A stretch of DNA of 64,000 bases. It comes from JBBPZA01 sp963728925 (GTDB taxonomy: Bacteria > Actinomycetota > Thermoleophilia > Solirubrobacterales > Solirubrobacteraceae). This document shows, one piece after another, positions 41,637 through 50,399 of the stretch (position 1 is its first letter; the number at the start of each line of letters is the position of its first letter). Made by a program: the position numbers and the translations under genes. Where the stretch lies: NCBI GenBank assembly GCA_963728925.1, contig CAVSMB010000003.1:1-64000 (forward strand), read 5' to 3'. Under the pieces are notes generated by a model, which saw only the letters and a program-made list of their open reading frames with translations, ran no database searches and had not been told where the DNA came from.

Positions 41637-41775
41637 GGACTGGCTGCGCACACGCGCCGGCGAGGCGTTCGCGGTGCGGCGCGATCTGGAGCTGTACGGC
41701 GTCTCCTGCCACCCTCGGGGCTTCCTCCAGCGTCGGAGCGGCGGCGCCCGGCAGAACCGCGCTCGCGACGACTAA
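41637..41775 (+). pseudogene. 3' fragment of the gene interrupted by IS630 copy 2
   Basis: Directly after the IS, an open frame reads DWLRTRAGEAFAVRRDLELY, then GVSCHPRGFLQR and ends at TAA 41773-41775. CHPRGFLQR at the C-terminus is consistent with CmcI-family proteins as I recall them. Together with the 5' fragment this indicates insertion plus loss of around 150 residues. The end overlaps the convergent recX stop by 3 bp. Confidence 0.4.
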
Positions 41776-42251
41776 GCGCTCCGCTCGTGCTCCCGGATCG
41801 CCTCGTGAGCGAGCTCGAGGTCGTCCCCACGGCGGACGAGGAGGCCGAGCGCGCGGCCTCGGTCACGGTCCTCGCGTGGCGCCGCCGGAAAGCGACGCCG
41901 CAGGAGCTCGAGCGCGGCCTCGCGCTCCTCGTCGAGCGTCCGGGCGTCGAGGGCCGCGCGGACGTGCCCCGGGGCGACGCCCGCGATCAGCAGGCGCTGC
42001 TCGATGCGGTCCGGCCCCCAGCCGTCGAGCGCCCGGCGATCCTCGGCGAAGCGCCGCGCGTAGCCGGCGTCGTCGACGGCCCCCTGATCGCGCAGCGCCG
42101 CGAGCGCCTCGTCGATCAGCCCCGGCTCGACCTTGCGGCCTTCGAGGTGGCGGCGGACCTCCAGCTCGGTGCGCTCGCGCCGGGCGAGCGACCGGTAGGC
42201 CAGGTCGAGGACGTGGCCGAATGAGTCGAGCGCCTCGGTCGACACTTGCAA
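41772..42251 (-). CDS. recX: Regulatory protein RecX
   Basis: 159 aa, modulator of RecA filaments. Opens EALDSFGHVLDLAYRSLARR, with the ARRERTELEVRRHL and DDAGYARRFAEDRR (GYARRFAEDR-type) tandem three-helix repeats characteristic of RecX. It follows recA by about 47 bp on the same strand, the usual recA-recX pair. Confidence 0.9.
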   Translation of the reverse strand: MQVSTEALDSFGHVLDLAYRSLARRERTELEVRRHLEGRKVEPGLIDEALAALRDQGAVDDAGYARRFAEDRRALDGWGPDRIEQRLLIAGVAPGHVRAALDARTLDEEREAALELLRRRFPAAPREDRDRGRALGLLVRRGDDLELAHEAIREHERSA

Positions 42252-42298
42252 GCCTCCCTGCCGCGCGCCCGTCCGCCCCCCGGTCGCCCCGGTCGGCC

Positions 42299-43396
42299 CT
42301 AGGCGGCCTGGCCGTCGAGCGCGGCGAGCTCGGGCGGCTGCTCGCCGTCGGCGTGCTCGATGGGCTGGACGAGGTCGCGATCGATGCCCAGCGCCTCGTA
42401 GACCTTGCCCTCGATCTCCGCGGCGATCTCCGCGTGCTCGTCGAGGTAGGCCTTCGCGTTCGCGCGCCCCTGGCCGATCCGCTCATCCCCGTAGGAGAAG
42501 AACGAGCCCGACTTGGACACAATGCTGTGCTCGAGGCCGAGGTCGAGAATGCAGCCCGAGCTCGAGATCCCGCGGCCGAACTCGATGTCGAACTCCGCCT
42601 GGCGGAAAGGCGCGGCGACCTTGTTCTTGACCACCTTGACCCGCACGCGGTTGCCGACCGCCTCGGTGCCGTCCTTGAGCGTCTCGATGCGCCGGATGTC
42701 CAGGCGCTGGGACGAGTAGAACTTCAGCGCGCGGCCGCCGGGCTGGGTCTCGGGCGAGCCGAACATCACCCCGACCTTCTCGCGGATCTGGTTCGTGAAG
42801 ACGCAGAGCGTGCCGCTGCGGTTGAGGTTGCCGGCCAGCTTGCGCATCGCCTGGGACATCATCCGGGCCTGGACGCCGACCGTCTGGTCGCCCATCTGCC
42901 CCTCGAGCTCGGCGCGCGGGGTCAGCGCTGCGACCGAGTCGATGGAGACGACGTCGACCGCGCTCGAGCGGATCAGCATGTCGGCGACCTCGAGCGCCTG
43001 CTCGCCGTAGTCGGGCTGGGAGACGAGCAGCTCGTCGATGTCGACGCCGATCCGCTGCGCGTAGAGCGGGTCCATGGCGTGCTCGGCGTCGATGAAGGCG
43101 CACACGCCGCCGAGCTTCTGCGCCTCGGCGAGGATGTGGTAGATCAGCGTCGTCTTGCCCGACGACTCCGGGCCGAAGATCTCGACGATCCGCCCGCGCG
43201 GCACCCCGCCGATGCCGAGCGCGAGGTCGAGCGACAGCGCACCGGTCGGGATCGCGTCGACCCGAACCTGGGCGCCGGGGTCGCCCATCCGCATGACCGT
43301 CCCCTTGCCGAACTCGCGCTCGATCTGGGCGAGCGCGCCCTGCAGCGCAGCATCGCGCGCCTTCGCGGTCTTGTCCTGCTCGGTCGTCGTCGCCAT
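42299..43396 (-). CDS. recA: Recombinase RecA
   Basis: 365 aa. Walker A GPESSGKTTLIYHILAEA, LexA/ATP block FIDAEHAMDPLYAQRIGVD, SIDSVAALTPRAELEGQMGD, L2-loop VFTNQIREKVGVMFG, and a C-terminal domain rich in acidic residues. No intein is present. RBS GAGAGGAA lies 4 bp before the ATG. I found no SOS box in the 165 bp up to htrA, unlike dinB and two other genes here. A strong hairpin after htrA separates it from the upstream gene, so recA must have its own promoter. Confidence 0.97.
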   Translation of the reverse strand: MATTTEQDKTAKARDAALQGALAQIEREFGKGTVMRMGDPGAQVRVDAIPTGALSLDLALGIGGVPRGRIVEIFGPESSGKTTLIYHILAEAQKLGGVCAFIDAEHAMDPLYAQRIGVDIDELLVSQPDYGEQALEVADMLIRSSAVDVVSIDSVAALTPRAELEGQMGDQTVGVQARMMSQAMRKLAGNLNRSGTLCVFTNQIREKVGVMFGSPETQPGGRALKFYSSQRLDIRRIETLKDGTEAVGNRVRVKVVKNKVAAPFRQAEFDIEFGRGISSSGCILDLGLEHSIVSKSGSFFSYGDERIGQGRANAKAYLDEHAEIAAEIEGKVYEALGIDRDLVQPIEHADGEQPPELAALDGQAA

Positions 43397-43521
43397 TGCT
43401 TCCTCTCGGTTCTTCTCGTCGAGTCCCGCACGCTAGGCCGGAGCGCGGACGGAACGGGACGCTAGAGCGAGAGGTGTGACAGGGGCGCGCAGCGCGGTGA
43501 CGAGAGTGCCGCACCAGGGCC

Positions 43522-43556
43522 GCTCAGCCGCCCTGGCCGCGCCAGGGCGGCTGAGC
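43522..43556 (-). terminator. Strong hairpin terminator after htrA
   Basis: Perfect 15-bp inverted repeat (arms GCTCAGCCGCCCTGG and its complement, 43522-43536 and 43542-43556) with a 5-base loop, starting 3 bases after the htrA stop. No U tract, as is common for GC-rich actinobacterial terminators. It isolates recA from htrA. Confidence 0.75.
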
Positions 43557-43558
43557 CC

Positions 43559-44722
43559 CTACGGCTGCTGCTGGGTGGTCTGGCTCTGCTTCGGGCGATC
43601 GGCGAGCGTGACCGTCAGCGTCGTGCGCTTGGAGTCGCGCAGGACCTCGACGCGGGCCTCGTCGCCCGGCTCGAGGCTCGCGATCGCGGTCGCGACGTCG
43701 TCGGGCTGCTTGACCGCCTTACCGTTGACCGAGACGATCACGTCGCCGCCGCGGCCGTTGGGCGCCACCGCGCGGATGCCCGCCTGGTCGGCCGGGCCGC
43801 CCTGGACGACCGAGCCGACGAGCGCGCCGTCGGTCACCGAGAGGCCGAGCTCCTTGGCGATCTCCGGGGTCACGTCGGCCGTCGAGACGCCGAGGTAGGC
43901 GCGCTTGATCTCGCCGTTGCGCTCGAGCGCGGGCACGACCTGCTTCACGGTGTTGACGGGGATCGCGAAGCCCACGCCGCTGTTCGAGTCCGAGCCGTTG
44001 GTGGCGATCTGCGCGTTGACGCCGATCACGCGGCCCTGGCCGTCCAGCAGCGGCCCGCCCGAGTTGCCCGGGTTGATCGCCGCGTCGGTCTGCACGACGC
44101 CGTCGATGGAGAAGCCGTTGGGCGAGCGGACCGTGCGGTCCAGCGCCGAGACGACGCCCGTGGTCAGCGAGCCGTCCAGGCCGAACGGGCTGCCAATGGC
44201 GACGGTCGGCTCGCCGACCCGCAGCTTGGAGGAGTCCCCCAGCGTCACCGGCTTGATGCCGCCCTTCACCTTGTCCGGGTCGATCTTGAGGAGGGCGACG
44301 TCGGTCGATGGGTCGGTCCCGAGCACCTTCGCGGGGATCGGGTCCTGCTTCTCGCCGAAGCGGACCGTCACCGTCGTCGCGCGGTCGACCACGTGGTCGT
44401 TGGTGACGACGCGGCCCTGGTCGTCGATGACGAAGCCCGAGCCGGTGCCCCCGCCACCGCCGCCGGTCAGCGGGTTGCCCCCGCCCGTGCGCGACTCGAC
44501 CTGCACGACGCCGGGCGAGACCTTGGAGTAGATGTCGGCCACACTCGAGTTGCGCGGCAGCGGAGCGGCGGGCGCCTGCGTGCCCGAGGACGTCAGCGGC
44601 GCGGAGGACGAGGACCCGCCGTCGTCGCGATCGAAGACACCGGTGACGGCGAGGGCGACGACGGCCACCAACGCCACCGCGAGAAAGCCCGAGAGGGCGG
44701 CGAAGGGCGAGTGCTTGGACAT
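43559..44722 (-). CDS. HtrA/DegP-like serine protease with PDZ domain
   Basis: 387 aa, envelope quality-control protease. An N-terminal membrane anchor (LSGFLAVALVAVVALAVTGV) and a Ser/Ala linker are followed by a trypsin-like domain with His in VVTNDHVVDRAT, Asp in PSTDVALLKID and Ser in NPGNSGGPLLDGQ, and one PDZ domain from about 295. Its promoter region has direct and inverted repeats. The OmpR-type pair at 50.4-52.5 kb could be a regulator, as MprAB is for mycobacterial pepD; that link is inference. Confidence 0.93.
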   Translation of the reverse strand: MSKHSPFAALSGFLAVALVAVVALAVTGVFDRDDGGSSSSAPLTSSGTQAPAAPLPRNSSVADIYSKVSPGVVQVESRTGGGNPLTGGGGGGTGSGFVIDDQGRVVTNDHVVDRATTVTVRFGEKQDPIPAKVLGTDPSTDVALLKIDPDKVKGGIKPVTLGDSSKLRVGEPTVAIGSPFGLDGSLTTGVVSALDRTVRSPNGFSIDGVVQTDAAINPGNSGGPLLDGQGRVIGVNAQIATNGSDSNSGVGFAIPVNTVKQVVPALERNGEIKRAYLGVSTADVTPEIAKELGLSVTDGALVGSVVQGGPADQAGIRAVAPNGRGGDVIVSVNGKAVKQPDDVATAIASLEPGDEARVEVLRDSKRTTLTVTLADRPKQSQTTQQQP

Positions 44723-44744
44723 GACGGCCAGGGTAGGAGGGCCG

Positions 44745-44784
44745 GCTAAGGAGTCGCTAAGCGTTGTTGAACGGCGCGTTCAAC
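44745..44784 (-). promoter_or_regulatory. Candidate regulator sites upstream of htrA
   Basis: Two GCTAAG direct repeats (44745-44750 and 44756-44761) spaced 11 bp apart (one helical turn), the arrangement favoured by OmpR/PhoP-family regulators. Immediately beyond is GTTGAAC-GGCGC-GTTCAAC (44766-44784), a 7-bp perfect inverted repeat. Both lie 23-62 bp before the htrA start, on the proper side for control. Confidence 0.45.
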
Positions 44785-44866
44785 GCGCGCGAGGGCCCCG
44801 GCGGGGTGCGCAGTCGCGCGCGGGCGAACGGCAGCGACGAAGGGAGGGTGGCCCCGGCCGAAGCGA

Positions 44867-44893
44867 TCGACTCAGCGGGGTGCGCTGAGTCGA
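44867..44893. other. Perfect 10-bp stem-loop in the htrA-thpR gap
   Basis: TCGACTCAGC (44867-44876) and its exact complement (44884-44893) flank a 7-base loop. There is no U tract on either strand. It could end the cinA-thpR transcript or be an operator. Of the 316-bp gap (44723-45038), this, the sites at 44745-44784 and an AT-rich GGAATAATTGCC just beyond are the only structure I see. Confidence 0.6.
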
Positions 44894-45038
44894 CAGGAAT
44901 AATTGCCCTCAAGTCAGCACACCCCCCAGGATCGCCGCCTGACGTTGGGCCCTCCCTCCCCCTCGCCCGACGCTGTAGACGTTCGCGGCGCCTAACACTC
45001 GGGCGTCCGCCGACCCGCCGCGCCGCCGCCCACCCACC

Positions 45039-45623
45039 TCACAGCCCCCTGCGCGCGAGCACCTCATACGTCGCCCCCGCCGCGGTCGGGCGCGAGCGGT
45101 AGAGGGTCACGGCGGCGCCGTCGAAGCGAAGCGGCGACGGCGGGCCGGGGCGGTCGCGGTGAAGGTCCCGGCGCGCGGCGCCGCGCACCCTCGCGACGGT
45201 GAGGTGCGGGAAGAACTGCCGGCGCTCGGGCTCGAAGAACGCGCCGGCCACGAGCGCGTCGGAGACGGCCGAGTGCAGGCTCGCGCACGCCTCGCCGGCG
45301 TCCTCCACGGCGAGCGCGAGCAGTCGCGGGCCCCGGCGCGGGAGCCACACGGGCTCGCCCAGGCCCAGCCCGGGCACGGCCGCTGCGACGCCGGTCGCGG
45401 CCGTCGCGATGTCCTGCACATCGCCGAGCTCTCGCCACCCGAGGAAGCACAACGTGACGTGCAGCGCCTCGCGCGCGACCGGACGCAGGTGGGGCATCCG
45501 CGCCAGCTCGCGCGCCTGCCAGTCGGCCACCGCGTCGCAGACGTCCTCGGGAGGGTCGAGGGCGACGAAGAGTCGCGCCCGACCGGTGGCGGCGTTGCGA
45601 CCGGTGCCGCCGGCGGCGCTCAC
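45039..45623 (-). CDS. thpR: RNA 2',3'-cyclic phosphodiesterase (2H family)
   Basis: 194 aa. Two HxTx motifs mark the 2H phosphoesterase fold: HVTLCFLG and HLTVARVR. It opens near RARLFVALDPPEDVCDAVAD. The GTG start at 45623 overlaps the cinA stop (GTGA), so the gene is translationally coupled to cinA. It hydrolyses 2',3'-cyclic phosphates on RNA ends. cinA-thpR adjacency is widespread in actinobacteria and Firmicutes. Confidence 0.92.
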   Translation of the reverse strand: MSAAGGTGRNAATGRARLFVALDPPEDVCDAVADWQARELARMPHLRPVAREALHVTLCFLGWRELGDVQDIATAATGVAAAVPGLGLGEPVWLPRRGPRLLALAVEDAGEACASLHSAVSDALVAGAFFEPERRQFFPHLTVARVRGAARRDLHRDRPGPPSPLRFDGAAVTLYRSRPTAAGATYEVLARRGL

Positions 45624-46963
45624 GAGCGCGTCTGCTCGGCCTCCGGCCCCGCACCCCAGCTGACGTCGGACTCGCCCAGCGCCAGCCGGCGGATGAGGTG
45701 CATCGCCACCGTGGTCGAGCGCTCGCGCACGTCGGCGCGGTCGCCCGGCAGGAGCACCGAGCGCGTTAGCCGCTCGCCCGCGCGGGTCGCCACCGAGAAG
45801 CACACCGTCCCGACCGGCTTCTCCTCGCTGCCGCCGCCGGGCCCGGCGACGCCGGTGATCCCGACCCCCAGCTCGGCGCCGAAGCGGTCGATCGCGCCAT
45901 CGGCCAGCAGCGCGGCGACCTCGGTCGACACAGCCCCGAAGCGCTCGACGAGCTCAGCCGGCACGCCGGCGAGCGCGGTCTTGGCCTCGTCGGCGTAGAC
46001 CACCAGCCCGCCGAGCACGAAGGCCGAGGATCCCGGCCGCTCGGTCAGCCGCGCGGCGAGCAGCCCGCCCGTGCACGACTCCGCCGTCGCGATGCTGCGC
46101 CCCGCGAGCAGGCCCGCGACCTGCTCGTCGATCGTCGTCCCGTCGGTGGAGAAGATGGTGTCGGCGTGGCGCTCGGCGACCCGCTGGGCGAACGTGTCGT
46201 AAACCACCTCGTCCTCGGGGCGGTAGGTGGTCGCGATCTCGATCTCGCCGCGGCGCAGGCACGTGGTGATCTCCAGCGGCGCCACCTCGACGCCCTCCTC
46301 CTCGAGCGCCCGCAGGGTCGCGGCGATCTCGGACTCGGGGATGCCGAACAGCCGCAGGATCCCCTGACGCAGCTGCGGCGGGTCGCCGATCGCCGAGCGG
46401 AAGGCCTCGGTGCGCACCGCCTCGCGCCACATCGGCTGCAGCTCGCGGGGCGGCCCCGGAAGAACGACGACGGTCGGGGCCTGCGCGCCCGGCGCCGGCG
46501 GGACGACGAGCCCCGGCGCCGTGCCGACCGGCTCGAGCACCGTCGCGCCCTCGGGGACGACCGCCTGCTTGCGGTTCGAGGCGCGGATCGCCTCCTCGTC
46601 GAGGTGTGGCCAGCGCTCGCGCAGCGGGGCGAGGATGCGCCAGATGCGCTCCTCGAGGCCTTGGTCGAGGACGAGCTCCCGGCCTGCGAACTCGCTCACG
46701 ATCTGCGCGGTGAGGTCGTCGGCGGTCGGCCCCAGCCCGCCGCTCGTCACGACCACCGCCAGGCCCTCGCGCGCCATGAAGTCGAGCACCGCCCGCATGT
46801 CCTCCGGGCGATCGCCGACCACAATGATGTGTGCGAGGTCGACGCCGAGCTCGCGCAGGCGCTCGCTCAGCCACGGCCCGTTGCGGTCGGAGATGATGCC
46901 TGTCAGGACCTCGGTGCCGGTGACCACGACGCCGGCGCGCGGGCCGGCGCCGCCTCCGGTCAC
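45620..46963 (-). CDS. cinA: Competence/damage-inducible protein CinA (NMN amidohydrolase-type)
   Basis: About 447 aa. The N-terminal MoaB/MogA-like domain begins GVVVTGTEVLTGIISDRNGP and VTSGGLGPTADDLT. The C-terminal amidohydrolase domain has SIATAESCTGGLLAARLTER (active-site SCTGG) and VGITGVAGPGGGSEEKPVGT. It deamidates nicotinamide mononucleotide and may repair ADP-ribose. The GTG start overlaps the rodZ-like stop by 4 bp, as its own stop does with thpR, giving a coupled rodZ-cinA-thpR unit. Confidence 0.93.
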   Translation of the reverse strand: MTGGGAGPRAGVVVTGTEVLTGIISDRNGPWLSERLRELGVDLAHIIVVGDRPEDMRAVLDFMAREGLAVVVTSGGLGPTADDLTAQIVSEFAGRELVLDQGLEERIWRILAPLRERWPHLDEEAIRASNRKQAVVPEGATVLEPVGTAPGLVVPPAPGAQAPTVVVLPGPPRELQPMWREAVRTEAFRSAIGDPPQLRQGILRLFGIPESEIAATLRALEEEGVEVAPLEITTCLRRGEIEIATTYRPEDEVVYDTFAQRVAERHADTIFSTDGTTIDEQVAGLLAGRSIATAESCTGGLLAARLTERPGSSAFVLGGLVVYADEAKTALAGVPAELVERFGAVSTEVAALLADGAIDRFGAELGVGITGVAGPGGGSEEKPVGTVCFSVATRAGERLTRSVLLPGDRADVRERSTTVAMHLIRRLALGESDVSWGAGPEAEQTRS

Positions 46964-47739
46964 TGGCACGTGGGCCCCTGGGTGGTCGGGATCTCGCGCG
47001 CGCGGCCCGCCGCGATCGAGTAGGACACGGCATCGGCCCGGTCGGGCACGTCGATGCTCTTGTCGTTCACGCGAACGACGACCGACCCGTTGCCCACCGT
47101 GAGGGTGAAGCGCTTGGAGCGGAAGGTCCTCGACGGCTGGCCCGGGGTGAGGTTCTGGCCGTTGACCACGGGCCGGTCGCGTGCGTCGACGAGGCACGCG
47201 AAGACGACGCCGGTGGGGACGAGCTTGACGCGGACCACGCGGCGTGCGGCCGCCCGCTCGCGCGCCGCCTTGGCACGGCGCTTCTCGCGCTTGCGCGCGG
47301 CGCGCTCCTGCTTCGCGTTGGTCTCGGTCGTCTGCGCGGGCGTGGTGGTCCGGTCGTCGCCCTGCATCCCGATGATCGCGAAGAGCACGAGCAGGGCGAC
47401 GATGATGGCGGCGACGATCCACCCGCGCGGCACCCGCGGCGGGCGCGGCGACTTGCGACGGGCGTCGAGGTGCGGGGTGATCGGAAGCTGGTCGAGGTCG
47501 GAGGGGCGCTCGTGCTGGCGCTTGTACTCCTCGAGCAGCAGCGTGACGTCGAGGCCCAGGTACTCCGCGTAGGTCCGCAGGAAGCTCTTGACGTAGGTGG
47601 GGCCGGGCAGCAGGTCCCACTCCTCGTTCTCGAGCGCCCGCAGGTACTTCGCGCGGATCTTCGTCGCCGACTCGACCTCGGGGATGTCGATCTTCGCCCG
47701 CATGCGCGCGTCGCGCAGGGTGATGCCGATGTCGGCCAT
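46960..47739 (-). CDS. RodZ-like membrane protein with N-terminal helix-turn-helix
   Basis: 259 aa. An N-terminal Xre/RodZ-type HTH (GITLRDARMRAKIDIPEVES, KYLRALENEEWDLLPGPTYV) is followed by a basic linker, one transmembrane helix (WIVAAIIVALLVLFAIIGM), a charged coiled stretch and a C-terminal beta domain (DUF4115-like). The topology fits the MreB partner RodZ, which helps set cell shape. Located between ftsK and cinA, as in many actinobacteria. Confidence 0.88.
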   Translation of the reverse strand: MADIGITLRDARMRAKIDIPEVESATKIRAKYLRALENEEWDLLPGPTYVKSFLRTYAEYLGLDVTLLLEEYKRQHERPSDLDQLPITPHLDARRKSPRPPRVPRGWIVAAIIVALLVLFAIIGMQGDDRTTTPAQTTETNAKQERAARKREKRRAKAARERAAARRVVRVKLVPTGVVFACLVDARDRPVVNGQNLTPGQPSRTFRSKRFTLTVGNGSVVVRVNDKSIDVPDRADAVSYSIAAGRAREIPTTQGPTCQ

Positions 47740-47784
47740 CGCCGGCCTAGGCTACCGAGCGCAATTCGCGCTGCCGGGAGGCGC

Positions 47785-50334
47785 TCACTCGGGCTCGTCG
47801 ACGCCCACGGGCTCGGCCTCGGACGCCCGCGCCGGGCGGCCCGCGCCGCGCTCGGCGAGGTTCGCGAGTACCCGCGGGACGTCGGCCTCGGTGATGAGGA
47901 CCTGCCGTGGCTTGGACCCCTCGTAGCCCGAGATCACGCCCCGCCGCTCCAGCATGTCGATGAGCCGGCCCGCGCGCGTGTAGCCCAGCCGCAGCCGGCG
48001 CTGGAGCATCGAGGTGGACGCCGTCTGCATCTCGGCGACGAGCCGGATCGCGTCGTCGAGAAGCGGGTCCTCGTCGGGGTCCATGCCGTCCTCGTCCCCT
48101 CCAAGCCCGTCGTCCTCGCTCTCGACCTCCTCCAGCAGCTCCTCGCGGAAGTCCGGCTCGCCCTGGCGACGCCAGAAGTCGGTGAGCTTCTCGATCTGGG
48201 CCTCGTCGATGTACGCGCCCTGGATGCGCTGCAGGCGCGAGGTGCCGATGGGCGAGAAGAGCATGTCGCCCTGGCCGAGCAGCGACTCGGCGCCGTTCTG
48301 GTCGAGGATGACCCGCGAATCGGTCTGCGAGGAGACCGCGAAGGCGATCCGCGAGGGGACGTTGGCCTTGATCATGCCGGTGATGACGTCAACGCGCGGG
48401 CTCTGGGTCGCGAGCACCAGGTGGATGCCCACTGCGCGCGCCTTCTGGGCGAGGCGGATGATCGAGTCCTCGACCTCGGCGGGCGCGACCATCATCAGGT
48501 CGGCGAGCTCGTCGATGACGCACAGGACGTAGGGCAGCGGCGCCTCGCCGCGTCGCTCGCGCGCGCGGTTGAGCTCGGGCAGGCTGCGCGTGCGGGCCAG
48601 CGACATCATCCCGTAGCGCTCCTCCATCTCCTTCACGAGGTTGGCAAGCGCGTTGGCGGCCTTGCGCGGGCTCGTGATGACCGGGGTGATGAGGTGCGGG
48701 ATCGACTCGTAGTGGTTGAGCTCGACCTGCTTGGGGTCGACGAGGACGAGGCGCATATCACGCGGCGTTGCGCGCAGGAGGATGCTCGAGAGCATCGCGT
48801 TGATGCAGCCCGACTTGCCCGCGCCGGTGGTGCCCGCGACGAGGATGTGCGGCATCTTCGTGAGGTCGGCCCCTATCGCCCGCCCGGCGACGTCCTTGCC
48901 CAGCCACACCCCGAGCGGCGAGTAGTCCTCGGGCGGGTCCTGCCACACATCGCCGAGGTGCACGATGCGCCTCCGCGCGTTGGGAACCTCCACCCCGACC
49001 GCCTGCTTGCCGGGGATCGGGGCGAGAATGCGGATATCGGTCGCGGCCAGCGCGTAGGCGAGGTCGTCCTTGAGATTGGCGACCTTGGCCATCTTGACCC
49101 CGGGCGAGAGGCGCAGCTCGTAGCGCGTGATGTGCGGGCCGGCGACCGTGCCGACGACCGTCGCGTCGACCCCGAAGTGGCCGAGTCCCTCCAGCAGCTG
49201 AGCCGCGGTGCGGGCCTGACCCGACGTGTCCGGGCGCGCCGCCTCGCCCCTGGACCGGGTGAGCAGCCGCGGGTTCGGCACCTTCCAGACGAAGTCCTCC
49301 GCGTCGGTCACCGAGGCGCGGTAGCGGCCCTGAGGGGTCAGCGCCATCTGCTCGGGCTGGGCGGCGGGGCCGGCGGGGGCCGCCTCGAGCTCGGGGACTT
49401 CCCCGGCGTGGGCCGTGCCGCCGGCGGGCGCGTCCTCGCCGGCCGGCTCGGCGTCGCCGGAGAGGGCGATGGTGGGCTTCTCGCCGGTCCCCGGGTCGTC
49501 GCCGGAGAGGGCGACGGTCGCCTCCTCGCCGGCGGCGGGGTCGTCGTCGCCGTAGAGGTCGGGGTAGCGGTCGCGCCCGTCGAGCGATGGCGCCTCGACG
49601 TGGGTGGCCCGCACCACGAGCTCAGCGGTGTCGAGGTCGGGCGGCTCGAGCCCCTCGTCGCCGTCGTCCGCCTCCGCGCGACGCCCGCGCTCGGCGCGGC
49701 GCAGGGCGGCGAGAGCGGGTGACGAGCGCCGCAGGCGGCGCGAGGTGCTCACCACGTGCGATCCCGTCGCATTGACCGCGCTCGCGACGGTCGCGCCGGT
49801 CAGCAGCAGCGCGCCGACCGCGAAGAGGAAGGCGGCGAGGATGTGGGTTCCCGTCGTTCCCAGGAGCGAGGACGCCGCCCAGTAGAGACCCTCCCCCACC
49901 GCGCCCGAACGCACCCGGAAGACGTCGGGGTCGAAGGCGCTCACGCGAACCGGGTCGTGGGGCCCGAGCCCCAGCGTTCCCGCCGCCAGGGCGAGCGCCA
50001 TGGCGGCCGCGACGCACAGCACCCCGGTGCGCAACGGGCGGCGGGCCGGGAGCACGGGTCGCAGCGCGATGAGCGTCCCGGCCGCCACCAGGGCGGCCGG
50101 GACGACGTAGGCGAGCACGCCGAGCAGCCAGCTCAGCCCTTCGTGCAGGCCGTCGCCCGCCCGCCCGCCGGCCCAGCCCAGGTAGAGCACGCAGGCGAGG
50201 AAGATCCCCAGCGCGACGAGTCCCAACCCGATGACGTCGAGCTGGCGCTGCTCGAGCACGGGCAGGCGCAGCGCAAGCGCCGTGGAGAGGCGCTCTCGGA
50301 CTCCGGAACGTGCGGGCTTGCGTGGGCGCGCCAT
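47785..50334 (-). CDS. ftsK: DNA translocase FtsK/SpoIIIE
   Basis: 849 aa. Four to five N-terminal transmembrane helices (about 30-205) precede a Pro/Gly/Glu-rich linker with repeated TVALSGDDPGTGEKPTIALS-type units. The motor has Walker A VAGTTGAGKSGCINAMLSSI and Walker B LCVIDELADLMM, plus DPKQVELNHYE. The gamma winged-helix DNA-reading domain closes the protein (STSMLQRRLRLGYTRAGRLI). It pumps chromosomal DNA through the closing septum. Diverges from the two-component regulator with about 65 bp between starts. Confidence 0.96.
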   Translation of the reverse strand: MARPRKPARSGVRERLSTALALRLPVLEQRQLDVIGLGLVALGIFLACVLYLGWAGGRAGDGLHEGLSWLLGVLAYVVPAALVAAGTLIALRPVLPARRPLRTGVLCVAAAMALALAAGTLGLGPHDPVRVSAFDPDVFRVRSGAVGEGLYWAASSLLGTTGTHILAAFLFAVGALLLTGATVASAVNATGSHVVSTSRRLRRSSPALAALRRAERGRRAEADDGDEGLEPPDLDTAELVVRATHVEAPSLDGRDRYPDLYGDDDPAAGEEATVALSGDDPGTGEKPTIALSGDAEPAGEDAPAGGTAHAGEVPELEAAPAGPAAQPEQMALTPQGRYRASVTDAEDFVWKVPNPRLLTRSRGEAARPDTSGQARTAAQLLEGLGHFGVDATVVGTVAGPHITRYELRLSPGVKMAKVANLKDDLAYALAATDIRILAPIPGKQAVGVEVPNARRRIVHLGDVWQDPPEDYSPLGVWLGKDVAGRAIGADLTKMPHILVAGTTGAGKSGCINAMLSSILLRATPRDMRLVLVDPKQVELNHYESIPHLITPVITSPRKAANALANLVKEMEERYGMMSLARTRSLPELNRARERRGEAPLPYVLCVIDELADLMMVAPAEVEDSIIRLAQKARAVGIHLVLATQSPRVDVITGMIKANVPSRIAFAVSSQTDSRVILDQNGAESLLGQGDMLFSPIGTSRLQRIQGAYIDEAQIEKLTDFWRRQGEPDFREELLEEVESEDDGLGGDEDGMDPDEDPLLDDAIRLVAEMQTASTSMLQRRLRLGYTRAGRLIDMLERRGVISGYEGSKPRQVLITEADVPRVLANLAERGAGRPARASEAEPVGVDEPE

Positions 50335-50399
50335 GGGCTGGCTCGTCGAGCGTCCTTCGACGCCCGGCCGTCCTCCCCTCCCCCCGGTACGATCGCGGC

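Noticed and set aside
43397..43560. SOS box search upstream of recA
   Set aside because: No GAAC-N4-GTTC or near match with both half-sites was found; reported as an absence, not as a site.
44764..44784. Palindrome GTTGAAC-GGCGC-GTTCAAC read as an SOS box
   Set aside because: The half-sites are separated by five bases instead of four and lack the flanking CG, so it was kept only as a generic inverted repeat.
47470..49722. Plus-strand open frame of 750 codons over ftsK
   Set aside because: Antisense to ftsK and the rodZ-like gene, with shadow-like composition and no recognisable fold.
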